DNA of 56,671 nt from JBOFFC01 sp051648405 (GCA_051648405.1 JBOFFC010000018.1:1-56671); one strand, 5' to 3'. Shown: positions 35,317-45,009, numbered from the stretch's first letter. Notes: generated by a model not told the origin, from the letters alone. Numbers and translations are program-made.

Positions 35317-36480
35317 TCACTCGCCCGACTGGATCTGCACGAAGCTCTCGTAGCGGCGTTCGTCGATCCAACCGTCGGCCACCGCGTCCTTCACGGCGCA
35401 AAACTCTTCGTGCGTGTGCGTGCAGTCAGGGAAGCGGCAGCGGCTCACGTAGGGACGCAGCTCGCGGAAGTGCCCGGCGACCTCGTTCGGCGCCACGTCC
35501 CACAGCTCGAACGAGCGGATCCCCGGCGTATCGACGAGGAACCCGTCGGCCGCGCCGTCGGCGATCCCCATCGGGTAGAGCTCGGCGGTGGTCGTCGTGT
35601 GGCGGCCCTTCTGCGATTCGCCGCTGACGGTCGAGACACGCAGGCCCAGCCCCGGGTGAATCGTGTTGAGGAGTGACGACTTGCCGACGCCGCTCTGGCC
35701 ACTGAACGCCGTGAGCTTGCCGACCAGCAGGGCGCGGAGCCGGTCGATCCCCTGCCCCGTCGTCGCCGAGACCGCCATCACGCTATAGCCGAGCTGCCCG
35801 TACACGCCGACCAGCGGCACAAGGTCCGATGCGTCGATCAGGTCGATCTTGTTCACGCAGACGATCGGGCGGATCGCCCCCTTCTCGGCGGTGACGAGGA
35901 ATCGATCGACGAGGTTCGGCTTGAGTCGAGGTTCGGCCGCGCTGGTGACGATCACCACTTGGTCGAGGTTCGTGGCGATCAGGTGCCGGCGGTTGCGGCT
36001 TGTGCGACTCACCACGCCGTGACGCGGCTCGACGCGCTCGATGATCCCTTCGCAGACCCCCGCCGCATCGGGCGCGCCCTCGGGGCGGAGCCACACCCGG
36101 TCCCCCGCCGCAACGACGTGCCTGAGGTCGGTGGCGAGCTGCTTTAGCAGGCGCCTCGTGGCGCAAGCGTAGAGGCGGCCGTCGTCGCCGCGGACCTGGC
36201 TGACGAGCCCCTGAACGCGCAGCACGCGTCCCGGGACGCAGTACGCCTCGTCGATCGCCGGGAGGACCATCGCCCCCTCGGCGCCCTCGACGACTTCACC
36301 CCCGGCGATCGTCCGCTTGCGGGTGAGGCGCCCCTTGCCGCTGACGCGCTGGTGAAGGTCGGCGTCGCCGTGCGTCTCGTCGCCGCCGGAGCGATACTCG
36401 CGCGTCAGGCTGTTGTCGCGCGTGACCGCGTCGTGGTTCCTGCGGAACTGGGTGCGGATCTTGCTGGGTTTCTTCGCCAC
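35317..36480 (-). CDS. rsgA: Ribosome small-subunit GTPase RsgA
   Basis: 387 residues. Late-stage 30S assembly GTPase with circularly permuted motifs: NKIDL first, then the P-loop GQSGVGKSSLLN, then VDTPGIRSF. The OB-fold is at about 60-150 and the zinc-binding Cys/His cluster at the end (CRFPDCTHTHEEFCAVK). The start is a GTG at 36480 giving VAKKPSKIRTQFRRNH, a basic N-terminal extension like that of other planctomycete RsgA; the ATG-like start 18 codons upstream is less likely. The FHA gene starts upstream on the same strand and may be co-transcribed. Confidence 0.92.
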   Translation of the reverse strand: MAKKPSKIRTQFRRNHDAVTRDNSLTREYRSGGDETHGDADLHQRVSGKGRLTRKRTIAGGEVVEGAEGAMVLPAIDEAYCVPGRVLRVQGLVSQVRGDDGRLYACATRRLLKQLATDLRHVVAAGDRVWLRPEGAPDAAGVCEGIIERVEPRHGVVSRTSRNRRHLIATNLDQVVIVTSAAEPRLKPNLVDRFLVTAEKGAIRPIVCVNKIDLIDASDLVPLVGVYGQLGYSVMAVSATTGQGIDRLRALLVGKLTAFSGQSGVGKSSLLNTIHPGLGLRVSTVSGESQKGRHTTTTAELYPMGIADGAADGFLVDTPGIRSFELWDVAPNEVAGHFRELRPYVSRCRFPDCTHTHEEFCAVKDAVADGWIDERRYESFVQIQSGE

Positions 36481-36562
36481 GCGGTGGTTGCCTTGCGCTG
36501 AGCCACGAGCGGCAACGAACGCCGCGCAAGGCAATCGCGAACAGCCGCGACCCAGCGTGCCG

Positions 36563-37033
36563 TCACTTCGGCTGATTGGGGAGCTTGATCTGCCCCTTCG
36601 CGTCGTTCAGCGGGTCGTAGCGCCGGGGGGCCGCATCGCCGCGGGGCTTGGGGCCCTCGGTCTGCAACCCGGCGCGGGCCAGCAGCGACTCGCGCATGAT
36701 CTCGGCCGAACGGTTCTCGGTTGGGGGGGGGCCCACCGCGCCGAGCTCTGCCGGCGAGTAATCGACTCGGTAGTTGTGCTTCGCGACGCACAGGATGTCG
36801 CCCGGGTCGAGCCGGCCGTCGCCGCACCGCACGTCGTTGATCTTGATGCCGTTGCTGCTCCCCAGGTCGCGGACGTACAGGTACCCGCCGTCGAAGTGGA
36901 GCTGGCAATGGTGCGCCGACACATTCGCGTAGCGCAGCACGATGTCGCAGCTTTCGCGGCGACCAACCAGGAGCTTGGATTTGAGCAGGGGGATCGGATC
37001 ACCCCCCCCCACGGGGATCAATTCGCCGAGCAT
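36563..37033 (-). CDS. FHA domain protein
   Basis: 156 residues. An FHA phosphothreonine-binding domain fills the first 90 residues, with the key motif GRRESCDIVL (Gly24, Arg25), Ser39, His42 and DLGSSNGIKIND (Asn61). The C-terminal part is unstructured, Pro/Arg-rich. FHA proteins read Ser/Thr kinase signals. It lies 83 bases upstream of rsgA on the same strand. ATG 37033 is preferred because the family core begins immediately after it. Confidence 0.88.
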   Translation of the reverse strand: MLGELIPVGGGDPIPLLKSKLLVGRRESCDIVLRYANVSAHHCQLHFDGGYLYVRDLGSSNGIKINDVRCGDGRLDPGDILCVAKHNYRVDYSPAELGAVGPPPTENRSAEIMRESLLARAGLQTEGPKPRGDAAPRRYDPLNDAKGQIKLPNQPK

Positions 37034-37405
37034 CGTTTGGGCGCCTCGCAAGCGGTTGCCCCGCCAAACAGCCAAGACGCCGGGCGCACGACAACGCTGT
37101 CTGCTGGGAAGCAGACTGGGGCGTTGTCCCCCGAGGCTGGAGGGACGGGTCGGTTAATAAGCGCCTGATCTTCCCCGGATCGTGGCTTATGCCTTACGTG
37201 GATTCACTTTAGGAACGACGATTCCAATCGTCAAATGAAACGACGAATACCGTCGTGAGCTGGGGGGAATACGCGGGATAAAGAGGGCGATCTACCGACT
37301 CAGGCGCTCGTCCCCCCGCCCAGCGAGGCGGGACTGCGCAGTTCGACCTTCAAACGGCCCTGCCAGGCCGGCCGGATCACGCGGATTCCGCGCCCGTACG
37401 CTCCG
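37034..37405. other. Intergenic region with possible FHA-gene promoter
   Basis: No gene is visible. On the minus strand, TTGACG (37234-37229), a 17-base spacer and TAAAGT (37211-37206) form a candidate promoter for the FHA/rsgA unit, with a leader of about 170 nt. Confidence 0.35.
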
Positions 37406-38491
37406 CTACGGCGTCTGCTCGAGCACCGCGTAGCACCCGGGGTTCCAGCCGTAGACGAGCAGGAACAGCTTCCCCTCGACGACGATCCCCGCCGCGTTGT
37501 GGACGTGCTGGAACTGGCTGAGTCCCAGGTCGAGTTTCGGCCGAATCGTCGAGACGACCTTGTCGCCGCGCACGAGCTGCACGACACCCGGGTCACCGTT
37601 AGGGCCCACAAGACAGCCGACCACCGTGAGCGGCGACCCCTGCCAATCGACGTGATCGACGTCGCACGGGTTGGCGCCTTCGAGGTCGATCCCCGACACG
37701 AACTCGCCGTCGAAGTTGAGCTTTTGGACCCACTGCCGCTCGCGGTCGGCGACGGCGAGCGTGTTGTCGGTCGGGTCGTAAGTGACGCCGTGGTTGGTCG
37801 AGAACTTCCCCTCGGTCCGTCCCTCGCCCGGGACTGGGCCGCCGAAGTGCTTCGGGGTGTAGACCATCTTCTCGATGTCGGCGGTCAGGACGAACTTACC
37901 GCTGCCGTACCCGTCGCAGATGTAGAGGACCCCGTCGGGGGCGACCTCGGTGTCGGTCGGGGCGTACGGGTTCGCCGCGTCTTCGTAGTGCTTGTCGATG
38001 TCGCCGCCGGGTCGGCCGAGCGAGGCGACCACGTCGCCATCCATCGAGAGCAGCAGCACGAACCCGCGGTTGTTGTCGGGGACCACGAGCATCCCCCCGT
38101 TTCGCTCGACGTACGTCGTGTTGTGAAGCCCGCCATCGGTCGTCGCGGGGTTCGGCTTGAGGAGCGTCTTCGTCGTGAGGTCGGCCGAGACCCGCACGAC
38201 GCCGGTCCCCTCGAGCCCGAAGTACACGTCCCCGGTCGGTACCTTAGCGAAGCCGCCGTGCGCGCGGACGATCCCCTTGGCGACGCCCTCGGGGAGCTCG
38301 CTGAGGTCCTCGCGGTAGCGGAACTTCAGTTCGCCGGCGCCGGTCGTAGCGTCCGCCGCGGGGGATGCCGTCGCGGGCTCAGCCGCTTCCTCGGCTTGGT
38401 CGTGGTCGTGCCTCTCGTGGGCCTGCGCGGCGGGCGAAGCGACCGCCAACAGCGTGGCGACGGACAGCAGAACGAGCGAGTGTCGGCGCAC
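37406..38491 (-). CDS. Secreted six-bladed beta-propeller (NHL-like) protein
   Basis: 361 residues. Signal peptide 1-24 (ending PAAQA), then a His/Asp/Glu-rich linker (HERHDHDQAEEAAEP). The rest contains repeated propeller-type blades: GGFAKVPTGDVYFGLEGTGVVRV, TDTEVAPDGVLYICDGYGSGKF, NHGVTYDPTDNTLAVADRERQWVQKLNFDGEF. The pattern D-G-x-L-Y-[IV]-x-D-x is typical of NHL repeats. Ligand and partner are unknown. It is transcribed away from gapA, which starts 190 bases beyond on the plus strand. Confidence 0.8.
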   Translation of the reverse strand: MRRHSLVLLSVATLLAVASPAAQAHERHDHDQAEEAAEPATASPAADATTGAGELKFRYREDLSELPEGVAKGIVRAHGGFAKVPTGDVYFGLEGTGVVRVSADLTTKTLLKPNPATTDGGLHNTTYVERNGGMLVVPDNNRGFVLLLSMDGDVVASLGRPGGDIDKHYEDAANPYAPTDTEVAPDGVLYICDGYGSGKFVLTADIEKMVYTPKHFGGPVPGEGRTEGKFSTNHGVTYDPTDNTLAVADRERQWVQKLNFDGEFVSGIDLEGANPCDVDHVDWQGSPLTVVGCLVGPNGDPGVVQLVRGDKVVSTIRPKLDLGLSQFQHVHNAAGIVVEGKLFLLVYGWNPGCYAVLEQTP

Positions 38492-38678
38492 GGGGGCTCC
38501 TCATAGGACGGGAGATGAGCGGGGCGCGACGCGGCGAAGCACCGCGGCTTCGGGCCCGTTGTGACCACTTTGGAGCGGCAGTATAACTGGCGAACCGAGC
38601 AAGAATCACCACCCCGGGTAGGGGCGATTGGGCCACTCCGGCCCGCCCCCGCACCCTCGCTACCTAAGGAGACTCCCC

Positions 38679-39698
38679 GTGGCAATCAAAGTCGCCATCA
38701 ACGGCTTCGGCCGCATCGGACGCCTGACGTTCCGCAACCTGGTCGCCCGGAAGGACGAGTTCGAGGTCGTCGCGATCAACGACCTGACCGACAACGCGAT
38801 GCTGGCGACGCTGCTGAAGTACGACAGCACGCACCGCCGCTTCCCCGGCACGGTCGATTTCGACGCCGACCACCTGATCGTCAACGGCAAGAAGATCAAG
38901 GCCACCGCCATCCGCAACCCGGCCGAGTGCCCGTGGGGCGAGCTCGGCGTGGACGTGGTCGTCGAGTCGACCGGCGTCTTCTCCGGCCGGGCCGAAGGGG
39001 GCAAGCCGGGCTACGACTCGCACCTGGCGGCGGGCGCCAAGCGCGTCGTCCTCAGCGCCCCGGCGAAGGACGGCGCCGACCTGACCTGCGTCCTGGGGGT
39101 GAACGACGACAAGCTCACCCCCGACCTCAAGTGCATCTCGAACGCGAGCTGCACCACCAACTGCCTGGCGCCGGTCGCCAAGGTGCTGCACGAGACGTTC
39201 GGCATCGTCAACGGCCTGATGACGACGATCCACGCCTACACGAACGACCAGCAGGTTCAGGACCTGCCCCACGCCGACCCCTACCGAGCCCGCGCGGCGG
39301 CGATGAACATCATCCCCACCACCACCGGCGCCGCGAAGGCGGTCGGCCTTGTGATCCCCGCCCTGCAAGGGAAGCTCACCGGCTACGCGATGCGTGTCCC
39401 GGTGGTGACCGGCTCCGTGGTCGACCTGACGGTGAACCTCGCCAAGAAGGCCTCCCCCGCCGAGGTCAACGCGGCGATGAAGGCCGCCGCCGAGGGTCCG
39501 CTCAAGGGGATCCTGGCCTACACCGAGGACCCGATCGTCTCGACTGACATCATCGGCGACCCCCACAGCTCGATCTTCGTCGGCCCGTGGACCATGTCGA
39601 TCGGCGACAACATGCTGAAGGTCGTGAGCTGGTACGACAACGAATGGGGCTACAGCGTGCGGACCGCCGACCTGATCGCGAAGATCGGGAAGATGTGA
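38679..39698 (+). CDS. gapA: Type I glyceraldehyde-3-phosphate dehydrogenase
   Basis: 339 residues; NAD-dependent glycolytic enzyme. Rossmann motif INGFGRIGR (8-16), Asp35 at the end of strand 2, catalytic Cys158 in SNASCTTNC, His185, and the usual WYDNEWGYS near the end. A small insert (RAEGGKPGYDSHL) follows STGVF. The GTG start at 38679 has a good ribosome site (aaggaga) six bases upstream. It is preferred over the in-frame start at 38628, which would add Pro-rich residues. A strong terminator follows. Confidence 0.96.
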   Translation: MAIKVAINGFGRIGRLTFRNLVARKDEFEVVAINDLTDNAMLATLLKYDSTHRRFPGTVDFDADHLIVNGKKIKATAIRNPAECPWGELGVDVVVESTGVFSGRAEGGKPGYDSHLAAGAKRVVLSAPAKDGADLTCVLGVNDDKLTPDLKCISNASCTTNCLAPVAKVLHETFGIVNGLMTTIHAYTNDQQVQDLPHADPYRARAAAMNIIPTTTGAAKAVGLVIPALQGKLTGYAMRVPVVTGSVVDLTVNLAKKASPAEVNAAMKAAAEGPLKGILAYTEDPIVSTDIIGDPHSSIFVGPWTMSIGDNMLKVVSWYDNEWGYSVRTADLIAKIGKM

Positions 39699-39726
39699 TT
39701 CCCGGCGAGACTGCCTGACACAACGC

Positions 39727-39768
39727 CCGAGGCCGCGACGGAGAGTCCGTCGCGGCCTCGGTTTGTTT
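39727..39768 (+). terminator. Intrinsic terminator of gapA
   Basis: 16-bp GC-rich stem (ccgaggccgcgacgga with tccgtcgcggcctcgg), loop gag, then a T-rich run (tttgttta). Confidence 0.93.
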
Positions 39769-39990
39769 ATGGGGGCAACGCAAGCAGCGGCGGCCGACGC
39801 CAACGTGGGGCGAATGCGGGCCTGGAGAACCGAGATTCGCGACCCGGACTATTTATTGCTCGCGGTTCGGCGCGCGGTAGACTGAGGGAACGACGGGTGT
39901 CCGAACGATTCGCGTTCGTGGTTGTGAAGGGGCCCCCCCGGCGGACCGACAGATCAGCTGTTCACCCCTCGTCGGAACGGAGAGCGAACC

Positions 39991-40875
39991 ATGCGAACGA
40001 TTGTTACCACCATGTTCTGCATCGCGTCTCTCGCCGGAGAGGCCGACGCCGCGCGCTATCGGTTGAGCTCGGAGGTCGTCGGGGCGTTCCAGCCGGACTT
40101 GATCACTTTGGTGCCGGGCTGGCATCCGACAGCGAACCCCGTTCCAGCTGTCTTGAAGATCGACTTCACGTTGCAAGTGGACCAGCTCGCGCCGGGCCAG
40201 GGGGGCTTCGGCGCCGTCGCTTTCGACATCGTTTCGACCGGCCTCACGCAAAACGCGACGCTCCCGGGCTGGCAGCCCTATAACCCACAGGTCGATTCCA
40301 ACGGATCGCTCCCGGGGGGGTTGGTCTCGTTGTTCGCCGAAAACGAAGACCTTGGAGCCGACGACCTTCAGAACATTTTCGTGGGCATCGCCTCCAACCT
40401 AACGATGACCGCCACAGTGGACCCGCGGCGAACGATTGGGATTGCCGCGCCGCAGTTGGTCGGCAGCGTCTACCTCGACTACGCCGGCGACGGCGCCAGC
40501 GTCCGATCGAACCTGACTCAAGCGAGCTACTACGACGCCACGACCGGCGCGATTGTTTTCGATTCGGCGGCGGTGCTGGTGAACATCGTGATTCCGCCGC
40601 CCCATGGTGACGGCATTTGCGGCGACACGAATCTCGACGGCCAAGTCAACCTGACCGACCTGCTGAACGTGCGCAACAACTTCGGTGCGAGGGGCTTCGC
40701 GGGTCAGGTGCTCGGCGACGCCCGATGCGCACTGGACGGTGTAGTAGACCTACGCGACTTAAACCTTGTGAAGAACAACTTCGGGAGTATCCCGCGCGCC
40801 GTTTCGATTCCCGAGCCATCGGCGATGGTCTTGGGTTTGCTTGCCGTTGCCGGCTTCAGGCGGCGCGCTGCGTAG
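39991..40875 (+). CDS. Dockerin-like PEP-CTERM secreted protein
   Basis: 294 residues. N-terminal signal segment MRTIVTTMFCIASLAGEADA (short), a beta-rich region, then two Asp-rich calcium-binding dockerin-like repeats (GDTNLDGQVNLTDLLNVRNNFG; CALDGVVDLRDLNLVKNNFG). The C-terminus is a PEP-CTERM tail (IPEPSAMVLGLLAVAGFRRRAA). It stands 290 bases after gapA, beyond the gapA terminator. Calcium-dependent binding or assembly at the cell surface is plausible. Confidence 0.85.
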   Translation: MRTIVTTMFCIASLAGEADAARYRLSSEVVGAFQPDLITLVPGWHPTANPVPAVLKIDFTLQVDQLAPGQGGFGAVAFDIVSTGLTQNATLPGWQPYNPQVDSNGSLPGGLVSLFAENEDLGADDLQNIFVGIASNLTMTATVDPRRTIGIAAPQLVGSVYLDYAGDGASVRSNLTQASYYDATTGAIVFDSAAVLVNIVIPPPHGDGICGDTNLDGQVNLTDLLNVRNNFGARGFAGQVLGDARCALDGVVDLRDLNLVKNNFGSIPRAVSIPEPSAMVLGLLAVAGFRRRAA

Positions 40876-41079
40876 ACGAATATGCGGGGCGCAGGCGCCG
40901 CGTCGAACCGCCCCGGGTTACCCCTGGGTCCTCGATCGGGGGTGACTGCTTGCGCCTGGTCATCGACGAGTTCCCAAAAAACTCGTCCCGAAAGGCTTGA
41001 TCGCCGCCGGCCCCCGACTAGGCTCGGCCCGCGTCCAAGGAGGGGACTCCCGGCCCCGTCCCCTTGCGAGGCGCCCGCG

Positions 41080-42741
41080 ATGCGCTCCGTCGCCTTGCTG
41101 TTGGTCGTGGCACTCGCCGCGCCGGCCGATGGTCAGCTCCGCGTGACCGAGGTCATGTACAACCCCGCGTCGGATGACGGACGGTGGGAGTGGATCGAGG
41201 TCTACAACGCGGGGACCTCGGAGGTGAACCTCGACGGTTGGGTTGTCGATCGCGTGGGGGACGTCGCCCAGAGCCCGGGGCTCGCCCCGCAGGTTCGATC
41301 GACGGTGTTGGTTTCGAACATCCCGGTGTCGAACGCGACGCGCGTCCCCGCGGGGAGTGTCGCGATCCTCTACGACGGCGCGGGCCTGGGGTTCAGCCCG
41401 ACCCGCTTCCGCGCGGCGTGGCCGCTGGTCCCGGCGGGCGTGCCGCTGATCGGCGTGGACGGCTGGGTGTCGAACGCGCTCACCAACGCCCCCGCGCCAC
41501 CGACCGTGGCGCCGTCGCTCCCCGGCACGACGCTCGGATTCTGGCCCAACGAGGGGACGTACCTGACGGACGTCGCGAACCTCGGCAGCGTCGGGATGCC
41601 CGACCGCCGCGTGGTGGGTGTTTCGCAGACCAGGCTGAGCTTCTCGTACGACGACGCGCCGCCGTGGCCCGCCGCGACCGGCGCGGCGTCGATCCACCTG
41701 TCGGGGGCCGCGGTGAGCAACGGCGCGTCGTGGACCGTCAGCTCGAACGGTGCGAACAGCGCGACGCTCAGCGTGCCGACGTTCACGGGGACCGCGGCGA
41801 ACGCCACCGACATCGGCAGCCCGGGCCAGGTCCCCGGCGGGACCCCGTCGCGTTCGGGGTTGATGCTGACCGAGGTGATGTACGACCCGGCTTCGATCAC
41901 CGGCTCGACCGAGTGGGAGTGGGTCGAGGTCTACAACGCAGGGCCGACCGCGATCGACTTCGCGATGACCCCGCACTGGCTCGACGACGACGACGGGCCC
42001 GCACAGCTCGGGCCGAACGTGACCTCGGGGGTCGTCCCCGCCGGCGGCGTAGCGATGCTGTTCAACCCGGCGGCGACGTCGGCAACGCTGCTCGGCGGGG
42101 CGTGGGACCGGCCAGGGGAGCCGGAGGCTTGGATCCCCGTCAGCCCGTGGCCGGCGCTGGCGAACTCCGGCGACGTGATCGGACTGTGGTCGAACCAAGC
42201 CGCGTACGCGGCGGACCTTGCGGCCGGCGCCAGCTTGGCGGGCGCCGTGACGGGGCTAGTGTACGACGACACTTCGCCCTGGCCGTCGAATAGCGGCATG
42301 GACTCGATCTTCCTCCGCAGCCTGGGGGGGAGCCCGCTCGCCTCGTCGAGCTGGGGGCGGGCGAGCGCCGCCCCGATCGACCCCAACGCCCGCCGCTCGC
42401 GACCCGTGGTCGCCCCCGGGGGGACGATCGACAACGCGGGTGGCGACGTCGGCAGCCCCGGGTTCTACACGCCGGCCCCCGGCGGTCCGCTCGTCGGCGA
42501 CTACAACGGCGACGGCGCCGTGAACGCCGCGGACTACACCCTCTGGCGCGACGGGGGGCCACTGATGAACGAAACAGCCTCACCGGGGGGGATCGACGCC
42601 GCCGACTACCAGGCGTGGGCTGCGAACTACGGGGCGGGGGGCGCCGCGGTCACGGTCCCCGAGCCAGCGGGCCTTCTCGCCACAGTCGCGGCGCTCGTAG
42701 GAGCGGGCAAGTTCCGACCGCGGCGGGCGAAATCCTGCTAG
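41080..42741 (+). CDS. Lamin-tail-domain protein with dockerin-like and PEP-CTERM tail
   Basis: 553 residues. Signal peptide MRSVALLLVVALAAPADG. Two lamin-tail (LTD) domains are visible. The first opens LRVTEVMYNPASDDGRWEWIEVYNAG, the second LMLTEVMYDPASITGSTEWEWVEVYNAG, each followed by about 150 beta-rich residues. Next comes a dockerin-like segment (GDYNGDGAVNAADYTLWRDGG; GGIDAADYQAWAANYG), then a PEP-CTERM tail (VPEPAGLLATVAALVGAG) ending without the usual Arg cluster. ATG 41080 begins the signal peptide; the frame is open 66 codons upstream but Arg/Pro-rich. LTDs are extracellular in bacteria and often lie in modular enzymes; none is seen here. Confidence 0.87.
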   Translation: MRSVALLLVVALAAPADGQLRVTEVMYNPASDDGRWEWIEVYNAGTSEVNLDGWVVDRVGDVAQSPGLAPQVRSTVLVSNIPVSNATRVPAGSVAILYDGAGLGFSPTRFRAAWPLVPAGVPLIGVDGWVSNALTNAPAPPTVAPSLPGTTLGFWPNEGTYLTDVANLGSVGMPDRRVVGVSQTRLSFSYDDAPPWPAATGAASIHLSGAAVSNGASWTVSSNGANSATLSVPTFTGTAANATDIGSPGQVPGGTPSRSGLMLTEVMYDPASITGSTEWEWVEVYNAGPTAIDFAMTPHWLDDDDGPAQLGPNVTSGVVPAGGVAMLFNPAATSATLLGGAWDRPGEPEAWIPVSPWPALANSGDVIGLWSNQAAYAADLAAGASLAGAVTGLVYDDTSPWPSNSGMDSIFLRSLGGSPLASSSWGRASAAPIDPNARRSRPVVAPGGTIDNAGGDVGSPGFYTPAPGGPLVGDYNGDGAVNAADYTLWRDGGPLMNETASPGGIDAADYQAWAANYGAGGAAVTVPEPAGLLATVAALVGAGKFRPRRAKSC

Positions 42742-42951
42742 GCCAAGTAGGCATTGCGACGGGGGCGAGTGTATAACCGGTGGTGAAGGCGGCGGGGCGC
42801 ACCCCCGGCCCTTCCGGAGTGCGTGCGCCGCTCGCCGCTTTTCACTGCTTGTCCTTAGGCTCTTGAGCGGACCGAGACGACTTCGCGTCGGACTGCATCA
42901 GGGGCGTGGCCACGCGGCCAGCACCGCGTTCATCACCTGGGGAGTCGATCG

Positions 42952-43518
42952 ATGGCGGGGTCATTGCTGGGAGCCGTTGTGGGGTTGGCGTTGGGGGTCG
43001 GCGCCAAGGTCCTGTTCGGCGGTGTCGCGGGGATCACCGACGCGTGGCCCGCTGCGGTCGTCGGAGTGCTGGCGGGTTTCGCGATGCGGACGCTCGCGGC
43101 GAGTGGCAAGACGAGCGCTCTGCGCGGCGCGCTCGCGGCTGCCGCCGCGGTGGGTGGCGTGATCGGCGGTGACGTCGCCACGGCGGCGTTCATCCAGTCT
43201 CAGGGCCCCTCGGCGCGGATCGCTAAGGTCGATGCCGCGCCGAAGCCCGACACGACCGACGAAGCTGCCGAAGCCGACGCGGAAGCGCCTGCCCCCGAGG
43301 TGGACGCCAAGGCGGTCGTGAAGCGCGACCCGGCGATCGGCCTCACCCGGCCGCAGCGACAGACCGACGACGTGTCAACGATGATCTGGCTCGGCGCCTC
43401 AGCGCTCGTCGCCTACGGTCTCGGACAGGGCGCCAAGTCGGGCGCCTCGGGTGGCGACCAAGCCGCGGAGGGAGACGACCGACCTCCGATGCCCCCTGCC
43501 GTAGATCCCGCGGACTGA
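42952..43518 (+). CDS. Small membrane protein of unknown function
   Basis: 188 residues. Three or four hydrophobic, Gly/Ala-rich segments are visible (about 3-22, 30-45, 58-85, 143-160) around a charged Asp/Glu/Ala-rich middle (DTTDEAAEADAEAPAPEVDA). Pro-rich end. No family was recognised. The ATG at 42952 begins the first hydrophobic segment. The MITE-like element starts six bases after the stop. Confidence 0.6.
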   Translation: MAGSLLGAVVGLALGVGAKVLFGGVAGITDAWPAAVVGVLAGFAMRTLAASGKTSALRGALAAAAAVGGVIGGDVATAAFIQSQGPSARIAKVDAAPKPDTTDEAAEADAEAPAPEVDAKAVVKRDPAIGLTRPQRQTDDVSTMIWLGASALVAYGLGQGAKSGASGGDQAAEGDDRPPMPPAVDPAD

Positions 43519-43524
43519 CAGGCG

Positions 43525-43680
43525 CTAGCAGCCTGTTGATTTTTCAGCAAGCTACGTCGTCGCACGGAGGGGACGTCGAGGCCGTGGCGCTTTCGCCGCG
43601 GTTTCGCAAGCCGCGAACGGCTCGGCCGCGAGCTTGGCGAGGTTGAAGAACGCCACGACGACGTTTTCAACAGGCGCTAG
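43525..43680. mobile_element. MITE-like element with imperfect terminal inverted repeats
   Basis: The ends are ctagcagcctgttga (43525-43539) and, on the opposite strand, ctagcgcctgttga (43680-43667), identical but for one extra base. Both arms share acgtcgtcg a little further inside. The element is about 156 bp. On the minus strand the body can be read as a short C-terminal-like peptide (VVVAFFNLAKLAAEPFAAC), possibly a transposase remnant. No flanking duplication was confirmed. Its right end supplies the stop codon (43677-43679) of the neighbouring lipoprotein gene. Confidence 0.6.
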
Positions 43681-44891
43681 TCGTTCTCGCTAGAAACGAG
43701 CTCAACCGCCGCGTCGCGAAGCCTTGCGCCTCGCCACGCGGCTTTTTTCTGCGCCGACGAGACGGATCGCAAAGCTCCGCTGGGCGACGCGTCGAAACGG
43801 ACGGGGACGCCGACCACCGTCGCGGCCCCGCCGCGCCGCGCAAGGCGAACCCACACGCGAGTGTTGGCGGACCGCGGCAGCGTGTCCGGCAGCGCGACCG
43901 TCAGTGACAGTTGATCCGGGGCTCTCACGCTGCGGGCTGCGGCGACTTCGGCGGGGGTGAAGTCCCACCGCGCAATCCGGCGATCCGCTCCCGAGGGCTG
44001 CTTGGCTTGCGGGTTGGCGCTCTCGGCGAGCAGCACCGAGACCGGCCCGCTGAACCTCGCCCCGACCGACGCCGTCGATAGGACGTTCACCGTCAGCGAC
44101 CCGGCGGCCACGCCGGGGCCCGGGTGATGGGTGACTTCGAGCGTTGGCCCGAGGGTCGTGGGAACGCTGTCGGGCGGTGTGCGCCGTGCGTCTTCGATCG
44201 GCCGCGCATCGACGGCCGACGCGAGCACCAGCGGCGCCGGCTCCGCCATCGGGTACGGGCGGTAGGGCTCGGATGCCGACTGCGGCAGGCCCGACTCGTC
44301 GATTGGGTCGGGCTCCAGCGGGGCGGCTGAGGATTCGGGAGAGTCGAACAGGGGGGCTTCGGACTGCGGCACAGCGCTCGCCGGAGCGCTCGACGGGGGC
44401 TCGAACCGAGGGGGTTCGCCCGGCTCGAAAACGGCGCCCGATTGGGGCGCGGCCTTCGCTGCGGCGGGAGTTTTCGGTGCGGGGGGATCGACGAACTCGA
44501 CCTCGGGAAGCTCGACGACCGACTTCTCGGCAGCCGGCGACGGCTTCGCGGACTCACGTGCCGCGGGGGCCGCGAGCGCGGGGCCCGCCGTCGAGGGCGC
44601 CACCATCGGCGCCCCGGATGTCGAACTTTGGGCGCCCCCTTTCGCGTCGGCGAGCTGACGCTTCGTCTCCTCGAGCTCGCAGCGCGTGTCGCTCAAGATC
44701 GACTGGTACTCGGCCAGGTGGTCCTCGAGCCGGTAGATCTCGTCTTCTTGGAGGCGCAGCTCGCGCTGCACGAGGTCCGACTGCATTTGGCGGCCGTTGC
44801 GGCAGCCGGCTGCGAGCACGCAACAGCAAGCCGCTAGCAGCGCAATGCCGCTAGCGTAAGAACGCACCAACCTCACCCGCGAGCATCGCAT
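43677..44891 (-). CDS. Coiled-coil lipoprotein of unknown function
   Basis: 404 residues. Signal with lipobox LAAGC (cleavage before Cys30), so likely lipid-anchored. A short coiled coil follows (about 42-80, RELRLQEDEIYRLEDHLAEYQSILSDTRCELEETKRQLADA). A long Pro/Ala/Glu-rich linker comes next (about 85-250), then a beta-sandwich-like C-terminal domain (LEVTHHPGPGVAAGSLTVNVLS to VVGVPVRFDA). A conserved planctomycete type is likely, with an envelope-structural role as a guess. The stop codon lies in the terminal repeat of the MITE-like element, so the C-terminus may be altered. Confidence 0.75.
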   Translation of the reverse strand: MRCSRVRLVRSYASGIALLAACCCVLAAGCRNGRQMQSDLVQRELRLQEDEIYRLEDHLAEYQSILSDTRCELEETKRQLADAKGGAQSSTSGAPMVAPSTAGPALAAPAARESAKPSPAAEKSVVELPEVEFVDPPAPKTPAAAKAAPQSGAVFEPGEPPRFEPPSSAPASAVPQSEAPLFDSPESSAAPLEPDPIDESGLPQSASEPYRPYPMAEPAPLVLASAVDARPIEDARRTPPDSVPTTLGPTLEVTHHPGPGVAAGSLTVNVLSTASVGARFSGPVSVLLAESANPQAKQPSGADRRIARWDFTPAEVAAARSVRAPDQLSLTVALPDTLPRSANTRVWVRLARRGGAATVVGVPVRFDASPSGALRSVSSAQKKAAWRGARLRDAAVELVSSEND

Positions 44892-45009
44892 GGGGTGAGG
44901 GAATAGAGGAACCGACCGGAAGGGTCAACGGCGGGGGAGGCCCGTCGTCGGTCATTCGTTCGCGGCGGCTCGGTCCCGTCTCGCTAGCGGCCCGAAGAAC
45001 CAATGACCA

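Noticed and set aside
42788..42845. Possible terminator after the lamin-tail gene
   Set aside because: Only a partial GC-rich stem before a four-T run; the pairing is too interrupted to call.
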